Of a stretch of 57,219 nucleotides of DNA, positions 21,043 to 32,927 are shown piece by piece. The notes under the pieces were generated by a model that was given only the letters and a program-made list of their open reading frames with translations, did not search any database and had not been told where the DNA came from. Position 1 is the first letter of the stretch; every line of letters begins with the position of its first letter. This DNA comes from Hawksworthiomyces lignivorus (taxonomy: Eukaryota; Ascomycota; Sordariomycetes; Ophiostomatales; Ophiostomataceae): assembly GCA_002917075.1 (NCBI GenBank), contig NTMA01000149.1, forward strand, positions 1 through 57,219. The letters are read 5' to 3'. Both the position numbers and the translations under genes were made by a program.

Positions 21043-23492
21043 CTATTCTAACCCCATACGCACGTCGTCGCCAAGGCCCCAGCCCTCCCTGCCTCCATCA
21101 TTCAGTTTCACTCCGACGCTAGAGCTTAACACGTTTGCCGCCTCTTCTACTTCGCTGGTGCGGCGAGAGTGATCTCTGGCGCTCATTGTCGTCGGTATTG
21201 CCGTCGCAACAGCTGCTGTTGTGATGGCTGGCGCGGCCACCCCACGCACGCTGGCATCCGTCACGCGACGCCGCAGCGACGGCGCCTTGAACCGTGTTGA
21301 TTTGGATGATGTCGACATAATGGAGGCGGAATCGGCGACGTCTGTCGCGCCATCGACATCACCTACATAATTGGTGCTACTGCTTTTCACGCTTGCAGCG
21401 CCATTGGAGCTGATTGGAATTCCCTCGATGCCGCCGGACGAGGATGACGACACAGCTGTGCTTGATGTTGCGGCTGTGCCAGACTGAGATGGTGATGGCG
21501 AGGCTGGCCGCGGCGGGTGTGTTGTGGATGAGGAAGAAGATGCAGTTCCATTTCCTTCCTCATTGTTGGGCGTAGATGTGATATCTTCTATGTCGACTTC
21601 GACCAACTCGGCATCGCGATACCACTTGCGGCGGCGTGTCCAACGGGACCAACCATCCTGGCCACGCCGTCCATTTTGCCACTAAGAACGTTAGCGAGTA
21701 GTTCAAATAGAGAGCGAATAGATCGCAGTGCTGCGGCTCTCACCTTGTTATCATAGTATACCCAGCCCATACGCCCACCTTCGCCGTCATAGTCCCAGGT
21801 GTCCTTGTGCTCACCGTGTGAGCCTGTTCTTTCGACACGAACAGCGTCATCTACAACGCCGTCGACACGCCACCGGCTGCCCTCCACCCAGCGCCAACGC
21901 ATCTTGCTTCCATCTTCAACTTCGGGGAGCTCAAATTCGTCCTTGGACGGAACGGCGTTATTATGTTCGTCGGTCCAGGCTGGCCTTTCGTAGGCAAATA
22001 AGCTCGTCGTCCAACCCAATCCTACCCACCGCCGTTGATTCTCATAGAGAATGAACGTAAAACGTACACCGGCATCTTGGCCAGCCCTGGCACGCCGGAT
22101 GGCCTTGGTGAGTTCCGACTCTCGCGGCGTCGACAGCCTGCGAGTTGGCTTTCCACTGGACAGCTTCGACTGCAAAGCTGCGGCTGCCGTTGCCGGCGTC
22201 GTCGAGGGATCGGAGAGATTGGAACCACCGGCTGTGACATACGACCTCGTCTTTGAAGGCTTCATTGGCCCATCGAACTCGAGGCCAGTCACCAATGCGG
22301 CGGCTCTTCGGATGGAAGCACTGCGCCAGAGGATGGTTCTGCTCACACGCATGACGCGTGAGTGCCAGGTCAAGATGAGGGTGCCAAATACCAACATGAC
22401 ACGACGCGTAGTGATGAGGCGCATAGGCGGCAGGGTCAAAAGGAACCAGAACGGCGTGCACAACAAAATGCGGACAAACAGAACGATCAGGGCCGGCCGC
22501 GTGGTAGCGGTGACGGCGGTGCTCTGCGTCGACAAAAAATCGGTCAGCTCCAGCAGTGGTTCTAGCAGCAGGTTGCAGCGGGCTGTGAACTCCTTGAGGG
22601 TTTCGACGATCTCGTCCAGCGTCTTCTGGTGTCGGGTGTTGGTAATAACCTCCGACGTGCTCCGCTGATGGCCACCGCGGGAACCGCCGCCGCTCTCAAG
22701 GCTTCCGCTGCTATTGTTGACGTTGCTCTGACCGGCTCTACCCTTGCCAGAAAGTATATAACCTCCACCGGTGTTGTCCAGGCTCTGGTTCTTAGTGCGA
22801 GCCCGCTTCTTAGCCAGAGCTGCGTCGCGGCCTGCTTTCTTCGCCGAGCCGTTGTTGTTGCCGGCGCCAATTCCAAAGAGGAAATATCCCAGGCCGCCAC
22901 CTCCACCACTGTTGCTGCCGCTACTTCCGCCGCTTCCGTTAGCGGCAGACCCATCGTCACTGCTCCATCCACTCGTAGACAGCGGGCTGTACCGCCGGCC
23001 ATACATGCCAGCAATTAGGGTGAGAACCAGCAAGATGGGGCCGGTGAAGCGAATGACAGCATCACCGTACATTACGATCAACCACCACAGAATGACCAGG
23101 ATGAAGCTCTCCCATGGATCCCCAGTGGTCCAGCTCAGCAAGCCGGCCAGCTTGTTCAGTGGCAGAAGGAATGGATGGCTGTATGCCAGTGCGCGCGTGA
23201 TCTGTGGTGGTGTTGCTAGGAGCAGAGGTGACTTTTGGTGGACGAGGATGGTGCTGCGGCGCTTGGCAGCAGCGGCGCTTGCGGAAGTCGCGCCGGAGAG
23301 CGAGGTTACGGGAGAGAAGGTCGCGTAGGTAGGTTTCGGGTTGTAGTAAGAATCATTGTCTCCGCCGCCGTCTCCGCCGCCGATGCCGCCGGCGCCGCCG
23401 TTATCCGCTGTAAAAGATGGTGAAGGAGGGCTGATGTAGCCATGACGGTCGGATTGGTCGGGGCGGAGAAAAGAGGATCGAGGAGCGGACAT
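21043..23492 (-). CDS. Pex23/Pex30-like peroxin with dysferlin domain
   Basis: Exons 23492-21744 and 21681-21043 join across a 62-base intron (GTGAGA donor, CTAAC branch point, TTAG acceptor) to give 795 residues. Order: Gly/Ser-rich N-terminus (MSAPRSSFLRPDQSDRHGYI); hydrophobic region about 105-170 (WESFILVILWWLIVMYGDAV); Ser/Gly low complexity; second membrane region about 325-390 (ALIVLFVRILLCTPFWFLLT); then the dysferlin domain, DysFN at about 485-545 (NQRRWVGLGWTTSLFAYERP) and DysFC restored by the splice (WDYDGEGGRMGWVYYDNKW, then GWSRWTRRRKWYRDAELVEV). The tail is Ser/Thr-rich. Family members are integral membrane proteins of the peroxisome and the ER that control peroxisome number and size and shape the ER at budding sites. 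Ignoring the intron would truncate DysFC, which supports this model. Confidence 0.88.
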
Positions 23493-25599
23493 GGAGAGCC
23501 AAGGGGTGTCCTGAGAGAAGCTGCTGTCAATAGGCGATTATCGATTACTGAGTCCAACAGCGGAGGCACAAGAGAAGGCCATGCGAGGCTACATGGGTGC
23601 GATGTTTGTGAGACAGAAAAAAAAAGACGACAAAATGTTGGGATGTTGGGTGCAGGCAGAAAGAGGAAGAGCACAGGTGAAAAGTGGTGAGCGGAGACGA
23701 GTCGCCGGTGACCGTTAGAACGACTTCTAATAGCTCGGCACGTATGGCTGACGTCGACTTGCCTGGGGTCTCTCTGCTGAGTGAGTGCAGGGACCCACTT
23801 TTAACCCAACCACTAAGGTGGTTCCTGCCCGGCGCGAGCTGCTGGGAGAAGACAGGATTGGGAAGGACCAGACCAAGCGTGTGTGGCAGGTGCGGGCCAG
23901 CCACGGTCAATCGTCATGCTCATGCGGCGAAGAAATAGGAATAGATAGAATGATGAAATAAATGATAAACCCAATATTAAAAAAATCAATATGACAGCCT
24001 GCGGGAAAGCACTACCAGTGACGCACCATGCAAGGCAATCAAATTCGTGCAGGAAAATGGGCAAGAAAACAGTGCGCAGATGGTCCAGACACGGAGAAGG
24101 CAATTCGCACGGACAAGCATGTGAAGACGGATAAACACAAAACGCAAACGCTGATTACGTACCAAGGCAGCCATGAACGATTGCTCTGCTGGAAGTAAAA
24201 CGCAAAGCGAAGACGAAAAGTATGTAGTTAACACAGACTGACGGGGGGGATTCGCCAACCCCTCACGGTGATCACGGTTGCTGCCGCGGGATGGAACTCA
24301 GGCGAAGAAGGCTGGGCGGTGTGGTAATACTGGAGCAGCGGAGGACATGGGTAGCAGCTTTGGTAGACGATCGGGAAATGGGGCACGTGAGAACGATGCC
24401 AAGCGAAGAGAGGGGGAGAAGAGGAGAAATTATGCAGTCCGCGGTGGCCGAAACGCTGTCGATGTCTAGATGTCTAGATGCCTAGATGTGTGAATGTATG
24501 CCTGAGTGTGCGTCAAAGACTGTGCTGGTAACAGCGACGGTGTCGTTGACGGGCGAGAGGCTGGATGTTGAATTAAGCGCATATGAAATCAGAAAGAAGC
24601 CGAAAAGAGTAAAAGCAACGAAAGATAGAAGGAAGCAGTAAAAAAAAAAAAAGACGGAAAAGAATAGCAAAAATAAAAACAAGGCAAACGATAGAAAAGG
24701 CAGTGAATTCAATTACTCAGTGACCTCGGCCGGACCTGCCACCTTACAGCAAAGCTGTGTGTTTCTTTTTCTTATTTTCCTAATGCGGCTTTGCCTTCTG
24801 TAGTTGCTGTTGGTTTTAGTCTGACAGCCATAGTCAGGACACCAGTAGGAACTGCTCATGTGGCCGCCCCTGCCGTTTCTGGAGTAATCCACCTTTCCGC
24901 CACTAACCGGCGCCCCAAATTCGATAGTTCTTCAACAGAAGAATTCGCATGTGATTTTGTGTCTGATGGGAGTCAGGCACGATGCGAAATGGCATCAAAC
25001 ATTGCAAAGACGGCCACCTATGTATTTTAGGTCGAATTAGCACTCACCTCAATTTTGTATGTAAGGCTCAGATTAAAAATAGATAACTGGTTCATTCTCG
25101 AATCCTAATATTTAATTTCTCATTTGGCATACTCTTGCGCAACTCGTCGCTTGACGCTGTCATCGTTTATCTAATCCATAGCCATTTCGTCCATTGCCCA
25201 TCAAATGCGGTCTTTTACTTTCTCCCAAACGTCAACTACCTATGCTAATGTTCTCTGTGATGCGTATTTTGTCTCATGAAACTCCCCGTTGCGCCAATAA
25301 TTCTTAAAAGTGCCCATTCCGCATTCACCCAGCTCCTTTGCTTCGTGTATTCCAGTTGTCTTTCTCCATTCTAGCGCACGCGAGTCGAGAGGATTGCCCC
25401 ACAGCCCTGCCTACAGAGTCTGGCTGCCACACTGGGGAGAGCCCGCTTAGAAGTATATATTTTTGGAGCTTGTTGGCCAAATTGGAACTTGTTAGAGAGG
25501 TCAGGTTAATGCAGATGTAATTCTCAAAAACTCGATCGGCGATACTGGGAACGACGATGTTGGGGCCCCGTCCTCTCTGGCCAGATTTTTGGCCCGCAG
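23493..25599. other. Intergenic, 2.1 kb
   Basis: This is the upstream region of the peroxin gene and the downstream region of the next minus-strand gene. Purine-rich plus-strand blocks near 24400-24700 correspond to pyrimidine-rich sequence on the minus strand. I find no supported gene. Confidence 0.5.
24461..24488. repeat. 8-base tandem repeat, 3.5 copies
   Basis: The unit GATGTCTA is repeated (GATGTCTA, GATGTCTA, GATGCCTA, GATG) in the upstream region of the peroxin gene. Confidence 0.75.
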
Positions 25600-27932
25600 T
25601 TACTCAGTCTGCTCCAATTCGGTGACCACTGCCGGATTCACCCTGCGCACCCACATACAAAACCGCTGCGCTTGAAGGTTAGCGTTAACTACCCGCTCGT
25701 CGCTCGTCATGTACTTCTTGCGGAACAGCAGATGGTGCTCCCGCTGCTTCTTTGCGCGAGGAACCAAGGTAACATATTGCTTTTCGGATATCTGACCGTT
25801 TCCCTCACCATCAAGGGAATCTAAGCTGGCTGCTGCAATATCCCTTGGGTTGATGTGGATCTTGACGTTGGAGCCCTTCTTCAATGCGACGGCAGCCGGG
25901 CTGTCGTCTCTGTTGACGACGCTGTCCGTCTCGACCACGCCTTCTACGACGTTCTCGACGAGTCGCATGAACTGTCCGTCGTCAATGCATGACCACCGTC
26001 GAGCTTTTCCTCGCCAGTAGGCTTGGATGAAGAACTCTTCACCAACGCTGGCTGGTGGATTGGGATCGACAAATAGATCTGGCGACGAGCTACGCTGTGG
26101 AGAAAGCAAACCGGCAATGATATGGTGACCCGACTCGGCTGGCTGGTCTTGAGCTGCGATAACCAAGGCTTGTGACGCCTGTCCCTGTGGCATGTGCGGC
26201 ATGCTGAATCCTAATAAGCCATCGCAAGAATCTAGTTGATTAAGATAAGATCCAAAATCCATGTTCTCTGTTATTGGGTCAAACGCAGTGGTAAGAAGAT
26301 TGATGTTGGTGAATTCGGGAACAGCAAATTTGCTGTTGCTGTCAGAATTTAAATATTTTTCTGCCACTGAAAGATCTTCTGTCTGCTTGTAGTTTGCAAT
26401 ACTGCCAGCCATGCTGGCGGCTGATGTGTCAGTCCGTGGCTCATTGCTAGCTAGCATAGCCATTCCATCCTCTGTTCCGTTGCTAAGCACAATCGCAAAT
26501 GTGCTGTTGGTGGGTTTTACTTGACTAATAGCGACATCATGCTTGTCGAAACCGATGGCCGTGTCGGTGTTTTTGAAATGAGAAGGTCTTTTGGAAGATT
26601 TTGTCACACCTGGCACCCCGGCTCTGCTCGCAATGGCATCGCCATTCATTTCAGATGCATTGTCATTTTCTAAAGGCTCTTCTCCGGCCTTGTTTTCGAC
26701 ACCTTTCGCAGTCACCTTTTTCTCATCCTTTGCCTCAGCCTTTGACATTGCCTCTTTTTCGACGCAGAAGCGACTAAAATCTCGAATATTGGCATAAGTC
26801 TTCAGTATGGCGTCGAGGTTAGTGATGTGCCTCAATAGAGGCGAGGCTTTATCAAAAGGCAATAGCGACTGTAAAGGTGACCAATCGAGATCATATTCAC
26901 CAAAAGGCGAACTGTGGAGAGGTTAGAAAAAAATAGCTTCATGCTGGTTTGGTGTTAACGGAAACATGCTTACTCGTTAAAAACGAGGACAGGAACGCGT
27001 TGCTGCGTTGTGTCCTTACCACCATCGTTCTGCAGTAGCTGCAAATCTAGACGCTGCTGGATTTCTCTGCCAATGTGGACAGCCCTGATTTGTGGTAATA
27101 AGGCCTTCTCAGCCTTCGTGAGAGCAGATGATTCCAGTGGTATGCTCTCAATGAGCGGAAAGTTGACGTCGAGAGTGTAAGGCAGAACCACAACTAGACG
27201 AGGATGAGACGGAGTGTCGCTGCTGCCGATACTATTCCCGCGTGAAATATATAATTGGCCAGGGCACGGCACGTTGAATGTGAAGGATTCTTCGTTTCTG
27301 TATGCGGTGTCTTTCTCATAAGTTTCTTCTTCCTCGTCTTCTGATCGTGTCGTTACGTCCTCATGATTTTCTGTGATCGCTTCGGCGACATCAACCGACT
27401 GCCCAGTTTGCTCTTTGTGATGTTCGCGTTGATCCGTGTCACCCAATTCTCCGTTCTTACTTCCGTAAATATTGCAACCATCGCATGCCATATGTGTCTT
27501 CTCTTGACCTCGAGGTCCTGCTTCCAGAGGCTTTGCGAAGCGAACCCGCTTCTTGTCATTCCCCCAAGCGGCTTGGCTAGGATTTCTGGTGTCAAATTCG
27601 GCTGCTTCTTCGATCTCCGCCGATCTTTTTAATATGCTGCTTCTCGCAGAGGCGCTTGTCGTTCCAACTTTTTCCTGTGATGGCCCCATGCACTCCTGCA
27701 TTTTCTCAACGAGTTCACCGCGTGCGCGCTCACATGCCTGCTTCATAGCCGCAAGGTGCTCTACAACAAGCTCTGCCCGGATCTGAGCGACATGCTGGTC
27801 GAGGCGGCTTGTGGTCTTCGCAAGCACCATCTTTTCCACATTGTCCATAGCCTCATTCGCGAAAGCCAAGATGCGTTCCTTTCGGGATGGGTTACCAAGG
27901 CTAACAGAAGGTGCATTGGCTATTTTTGCCAT
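25600..27932 (-). CDS. Large hypothetical protein
   Basis: Exons 27932-26974 and 26911-25600 join across a 61-base intron (GTAAGC donor, CACAG acceptor), giving 756 residues from ATG at 27932; the open frame extends to 27992, and sequence resembling an acceptor just upstream of the ATG may mark a leader intron. I do not recognise the family. Visible parts: a helical N-terminal segment (RAELVVEHLAAMKQACERA, likely coiled coil); a basic KKRVRFAKP motif (about 127-135) that fits the RVxF docking site for protein phosphatase 1; an acidic Glu-rich middle; a conserved-looking block spanning the splice (PLIESIPLESSALTKAEKAL, then SPFGEYDLDWSPLQSLLPFD); and a C-terminal block with EEFFIQAYWRGKARRWSC and HLLFRKKYMTSDERVVNANL. 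No signal peptide or membrane segment is seen. A nuclear or chromatin role is possible but only a guess. Confidence 0.75.
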
Positions 27933-29791
27933 GATTCTTGTCGTAGCTTGTTGAAGCTCTGTCCAAAACAGACAAATTTTTAACAAATGCAAGTGTGCGT
28001 TTGACGTGAATTTCGACTACCCAGCGAAAGCAGAAGACAAAGATAAAGGTGAAAAACGCGGGAGGGAGGACCGAGACGGAAAAGGCAAGACAAACCGAAA
28101 TCTGCCCACGGGGCAAGAGAACGACAGGGAAACAAACAGAAGAAAGAAGGTTGATATGAATTTGATATTGGCAACAAAGAAGACCCAGTGACACCTTTGT
28201 GCAAGTATCATAAGAGGGATAGAATATCAATCTGAAAACTCAAATAATAATCATCTTGTATCTGCTGATGAAATTTATAATTCTTAGTAGTATGCTTGTT
28301 TTGGGTGTCTGGCAGCCCAAAGACACAGAAGTTTGGCATTGATATCAGGTTCATGTGAAAGTTGAAATCGCACCTGGCTGCGACAGCTGGCTGACAAGCA
28401 AGGCAACGATACTGTGACATTAATACCAGGAATGCCTACTCCAATACTGATGCGAGATAAACAACTGTCAAGCATACGCTCTGGGCAAAGACAAACGAAA
28501 GGCTACAGCGTAGTTTTATAGTATTGTTTTGCTTCACGTTCTCAGCGGAGCTAACAAAGCAGTAGACAGAAAAAGAATAATGAGAAATAGCTTTGCAGCC
28601 TGTTATGATATCCTCCCGGAGAAGCTAAAATTCCATGTAAAGCGCTGGACAACAACGGACTGTCCCTGTGAGAAGAAAATACACCTAACGCCTCATAACT
28701 AAAGCAGAAGAAGTGAATTGCATCGTATATCAGGGAATGCATAAAGTTGATTGCAAATCTCTTCTATTTGCTCTTCAGGGCCTTGCATAGCGATTTACGG
28801 AGCGCTTCTTCGTACAAGACAAATATCCAGATAACATACGAACACATGATCCAGCAAAACCATGCCAAAGCCAACATTGTCTTCTTCTATTCAATGCTCT
28901 AGCGGTGAATAGTTGTTCGAGTAGTTGTCACACATGGAGACGACACTGTGCATCGCTGTGAGCACTTTTCATTGTCACACTGTAGACAGCGTCCTGCATC
29001 TTCAACGCCAGCTACGCACGGAAGATACTTTCAGCGGTTAGGTCGGTTCGGCGCAGTCGACCGTTTCTGGCATCTGGCCCTATTAGTCTTCGGCACACCT
29101 TACTAAGACGAAAGTAGAAAGGCCTAGAGAGGGAGAAATCAGACGCGGGGGTACCAGATGGTATGACTAGGACGAAAGAGACGATGTCGTCTTGCTAGTC
29201 TCCCGTTTTTAACTCTTTCTTTACTATGTAAGCGTTCTCTCTGTTTCTGGGGTTTACATCCCTAGTTGACAGGGCTGTACTACCTCATCATACTTCTTTA
29301 GCGTAAGAGAAAACATCTTTTCTGCGAGTTCGGTTTGAAGCTCGTTTTTGTCTCCGGACGGCCCGTCGACGTGGCGTTTTTTCTTGCGTGCTCTGGCCTT
29401 ATCTTACATGCACACAAGTAAGCTCCTGGCGCCAAATGTAGCAAGTGATGCAGCGTTGAGTTCGGTTGGAGATATGTGAGGACTACCCTTGTCAATTGCT
29501 GCTGTCTCTGCTCCAAATCAGCGCTGTTTTCTGCTGGTTCGGCAGCAATGCAAGACGAGTAGGTCAGATCATTTTAAAATTACTCGTCTCAATGGGCTTT
29601 TAATTGTTGTCACATCCTGAATTTCCTCTCATTACTCACGGCATCAATGTTTTTTTTATGCTGGGCTTCTACCCGTCTCCTCCTCTCTCCATCTCTTCGC
29701 GCCACCCTAAGGCTCTTAGGGCGCATTTCACTAATACGACCACTGCAAATCCCCACAACACGACGAAAAAGAATAAACCCACAAAGAAACC
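27933..29791. other. Intergenic, divergent promoters
   Basis: This 1.9-kb region separates the divergent starts of the large unknown gene (-) and the LaeA-like gene (+). A pyrimidine-rich block at about 29665-29705 (CTTCTACCCGTCTCCTCCTC) precedes the plus-strand gene. No other gene is supported. Confidence 0.5.
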
Positions 29792-31327
29792 ATGGCGGAT
29801 ACCAAGGAGACGAAGTCCCCTGCGACTGCCCCGCAAGAAGAGGCATCTGGATCCGCTCCCGCTGCGGAACCAGCGCCAGTCTCAGCTACCACGCCAGCTG
29901 GCGATCTTCACGACGCTCCTATTGATGCGGATGATGTTGTGAGCAGAAGCCAATTCCCCCCTTGTTTTTGTCGATGCTTTCCTCAATCGCTCGCTTTTAC
30001 ACTAACACGCCTTCCCTTATCTCGTAGCCCGAGGACACAGATTCGGCGCTTGGCGATTCAGGGTAAGCTGTCTACCTCAAGTCTGTTCGTTTCGTCGGGT
30101 CTAACACTAGGGACGCTCTATGTAGCTCTGCATATACAACGTCGCTAGCATCAAGTGTCGTTGACTACCCGGTAGAGTACGGTCGCCGCTACCATGCGTA
30201 CCAGGACGGCAGTATGTTCAAACTTCCCTATTTCGATTTTTTTTTTTTTGGATTTAATTTCAATATTGTTTCGGGTGCTAACAGAACAGGATATACGAGG
30301 CCAAATGACGAGGTGAGACGATACGAGCAGAGTATGCGCGGAGGTGAAAATCATTGATTCGTCCTAACATCTTCCACAGCTCGAGATGGACCGCCTCCTC
30401 ATCACGCACACTGTCATCACCATGGCCATTGGCTCGCTCTACCGTGCACCAATCGACGGGGAAAAGCCACAACGCATTCTCGATATCGGCACTGGCAACG
30501 GTGTGTGGGCCATTGAGGTGGCTGACCTGTTTCCCAATTCGACAGTGAGCAGTCAATTGGTCCGCGGGAAGCGATAGGAGAGACAAAACATCTGCTGACA
30601 CGCTTGTTCAGATCATTGGCAACGACTTGAGCGCCAACATGCCGGCCTTCGTGCCGCCGAACGTCAAGTTCGAGGTCGACGACGTCGAGAGCGACTGGGT
30701 GTACGAGGAGCCATTTACGTACATCTTCAGCCGCTACATGGCCGCGAGCATAAGCGACTGGCCGAAGCTAGTGCGGCGCACGTTTGAAAACCTTGCGCCG
30801 GGCGGCTGGGCGGAGTTCCAGGACTTTGACTTGACCTACCACTCCGAGGACGGCTCCCTCAAGGACGACGACCCGCTCATGGTCTGGGTCGACTTGATGT
30901 GCGACACCGCTCGCAAAATGGGCCGCGACCCGTGCCCTGGCTCCAAGCTCAAGGGCTGGATGCAGGAAGCTGGCTTTGTCAATATCGTGCACAAGCGATA
31001 CAAGCTGCCAATAGGCCCCTGGGCTAAGGACCCGCACCTGAAGCAAGTCGGCCTGCACAACTACATGCAGCTGAACCAGGGCCTGGAGGGCTTATCGCTG
31101 CGCCTGTGCACGAAAGTGCTCAACTGGACGCTGGACGAGACCATGGTGATGCTGGCCAAAGTGCGGAAGACCCTGCAGAACCCCAGCATCCACCCGATCC
31201 TAGACTTGTGCGTATTGCTCCTCCTTTTCTTGGCGTCATATATGGCTCCATTGTTCTGCATGTTTCGGACTATTCTGTATGTACTGATTTGACCAGACAT
31301 GTCGCGTACGGCCAGAAGCCGGAGTGA
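29792..31327 (+). CDS. LaeA-like SAM-dependent methyltransferase
   Basis: Seven exons join in frame to 360 residues: 29792-29938, 30028-30062, 30126-30211, 30290-30312, 30380-30544, 30612-31207, 31297-31327. All introns are GT-AG. The start has a good context (AACCATGGCG). After a low-complexity Ala/Pro/Glu N-terminus come the family signatures: TSLASSVVDYPVEYGRRYHA, RYTRPNDE, LEMDRLLITHTVI, then the SAM-binding motif RILDIGTGNGVWAIEVADLF (about 129-148), FTYIFSRYMAASISDWPKLV, LAPGGWAEFQDFDL and the ending HVAYGQKPE. This architecture is that of the large LaeA/UMTA-like group in filamentous fungi, of which LaeA itself controls secondary metabolism and development with velvet proteins. This gene is one of many paralogues and its own target is unknown. 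Exons of 35 and 23 bases are unusually small. No metabolite backbone gene is nearby. Confidence 0.9.
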
Positions 31328-32927
31328 ATTTCTTCTTTCGTTTCATACATCTATGTCCGTGTTTCTTCTGAAGTTTTCTTTCCTGCTATATCAGAGTACC
31401 ACGGTGGCGAGTAAGAAGGAGTGGGCAAAAGTATGGCATTGGATTTTTTTTAAATAAAAGTTAAGTCTCATAAGTTAGCTGATTCGATAGGACCCCTAGC
31501 AGAAAAGATCCGGGCCGGGAAAAAAAAAAATACTCACCAACATATTTTTCTTTTGATTCTGTGAAATTGTATCTTCCCTATGGCTACCAACTCTGTAGTA
31601 CACACCACAAAGAGAGCCACATGATGCGGTTGCGCAGGTACGAAGATCTCCGCCTTACCTTTTTATAGCCGAAGTATCCTAAAATAAATCGGATCAAAGA
31701 ATCGCTGTCTTGTGTAATTTATTCTTACAGATTCTTCACCATCTATTTTCTTAATCCTTTAGATGTTACTATACCTTACATGAAATATAATGTCCTATGG
31801 CCTTATATTCTGCAAGGTCGTTCTCCATAACAACGAAGTTCTGTCATGTCTAGTTGCAATTCATTGACTTTGGAATGCTTTATTGATAATTCTGTCATAA
31901 CCAGGCAACATGGTTACAGGCGCAAGGTCTAAGCAGTATGGCATGAAGAAATTCTCCCCAGACCAGCTCTTACCTATTCATCATGAAGTGGAAGACGGGC
32001 TTCGTATCCTTGCATAAAATATTTAATTATGTTGGTTGGTTCCTGTCATATGTTATAGAGGCAACGATCTTCGCCATTCATTGCGAATCTGTAGTATGCT
32101 GAAATTCTTTTTTTGTGGCATCGGCTGCGGGTCAGGTTGCACAACAAAAAGATAAGCACATATGTAACAGCAAAAATTTGGATAGCTTCTCCGGTTGGCC
32201 ATAAATTACAATACTAAATCTCCCAATTTGGCTTATGATTGTTTCCTGATGGGGTGTCTCTTAGTTTTAATGGTAGCTTTAACCAACATCTAATACACAC
32301 GGTTTCCCTGTCCCGTTCGAACCACAGAATCAAACTCTCAACCTAGAGATTAGCGCTGTAGAACCAACAGAAGAATGCAGGTTTTTCATAGAGGCAATAA
32401 AGAACATTAGAATGTCTACTAACTCCTTAATTATTAACTCCTTAACGAACTGAATTCTGACAAAGCCTCGGCCTAGTAGCTGCCAATGGTGAAGCCAACA
32501 CGACACGATGCTAGCTCTCTGCATATGTGCTTCCGCAAGTAGAAAGATATGTGATTAGAAAAGTAAACTATGGATAGTAGATGTGTGAACGTGCAATGAA
32601 GTTGTTTACCAGAATGGATTTTGTAACTTCTAGGTTCATCTCGACTGTATTGCATTTTCTCCACATGCCTCTACGCAAACGAAGTCGGCTATCACAGAGT
32701 GACATGTAGTTTTCGTAATTTGTTATATGTGTTTCCTCCTTTAGCTCTTTTCTCTCCTGCGAACTAGTTCTCTCGAAGTAATTATTCTCTAATATAAGAG
32801 CCTAACAACTCCGTTCTCTCCGATATTGAATAAAACACGCCTCATTGAGCGTCACAAGAACAAACACTCTCGTTCATATAACCATATTTCCCGGGGTGTA
32901 CCATGCACAATTTTTCTAGTTGTCAAG
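31328..32927. other. AT-rich intergenic region
   Basis: This is 1.6 kb of AT-rich DNA between two plus-strand genes. Short frames only; nothing else is supported except the TATA candidate listed separately. Confidence 0.55.
32793..32798 (+). promoter_or_regulatory. TATA-like element of the S28 peptidase gene
   Basis: TATAAG lies 130 bases upstream of the ATG at 32928, within otherwise gene-free AT-rich sequence. Confidence 0.4.

Noticed and set aside
24461..24488. CRISPR-like or regulatory repeat array
   Set aside because: It is a short 8-base tandem repeat without spacers in a fungal genome; replication slippage explains it.
32221..32336. Possible tRNA-like sequence near GTTCGAAC at 32315
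   Set aside because: A T-loop-like string is present, but no matching acceptor and anticodon stems can be formed.
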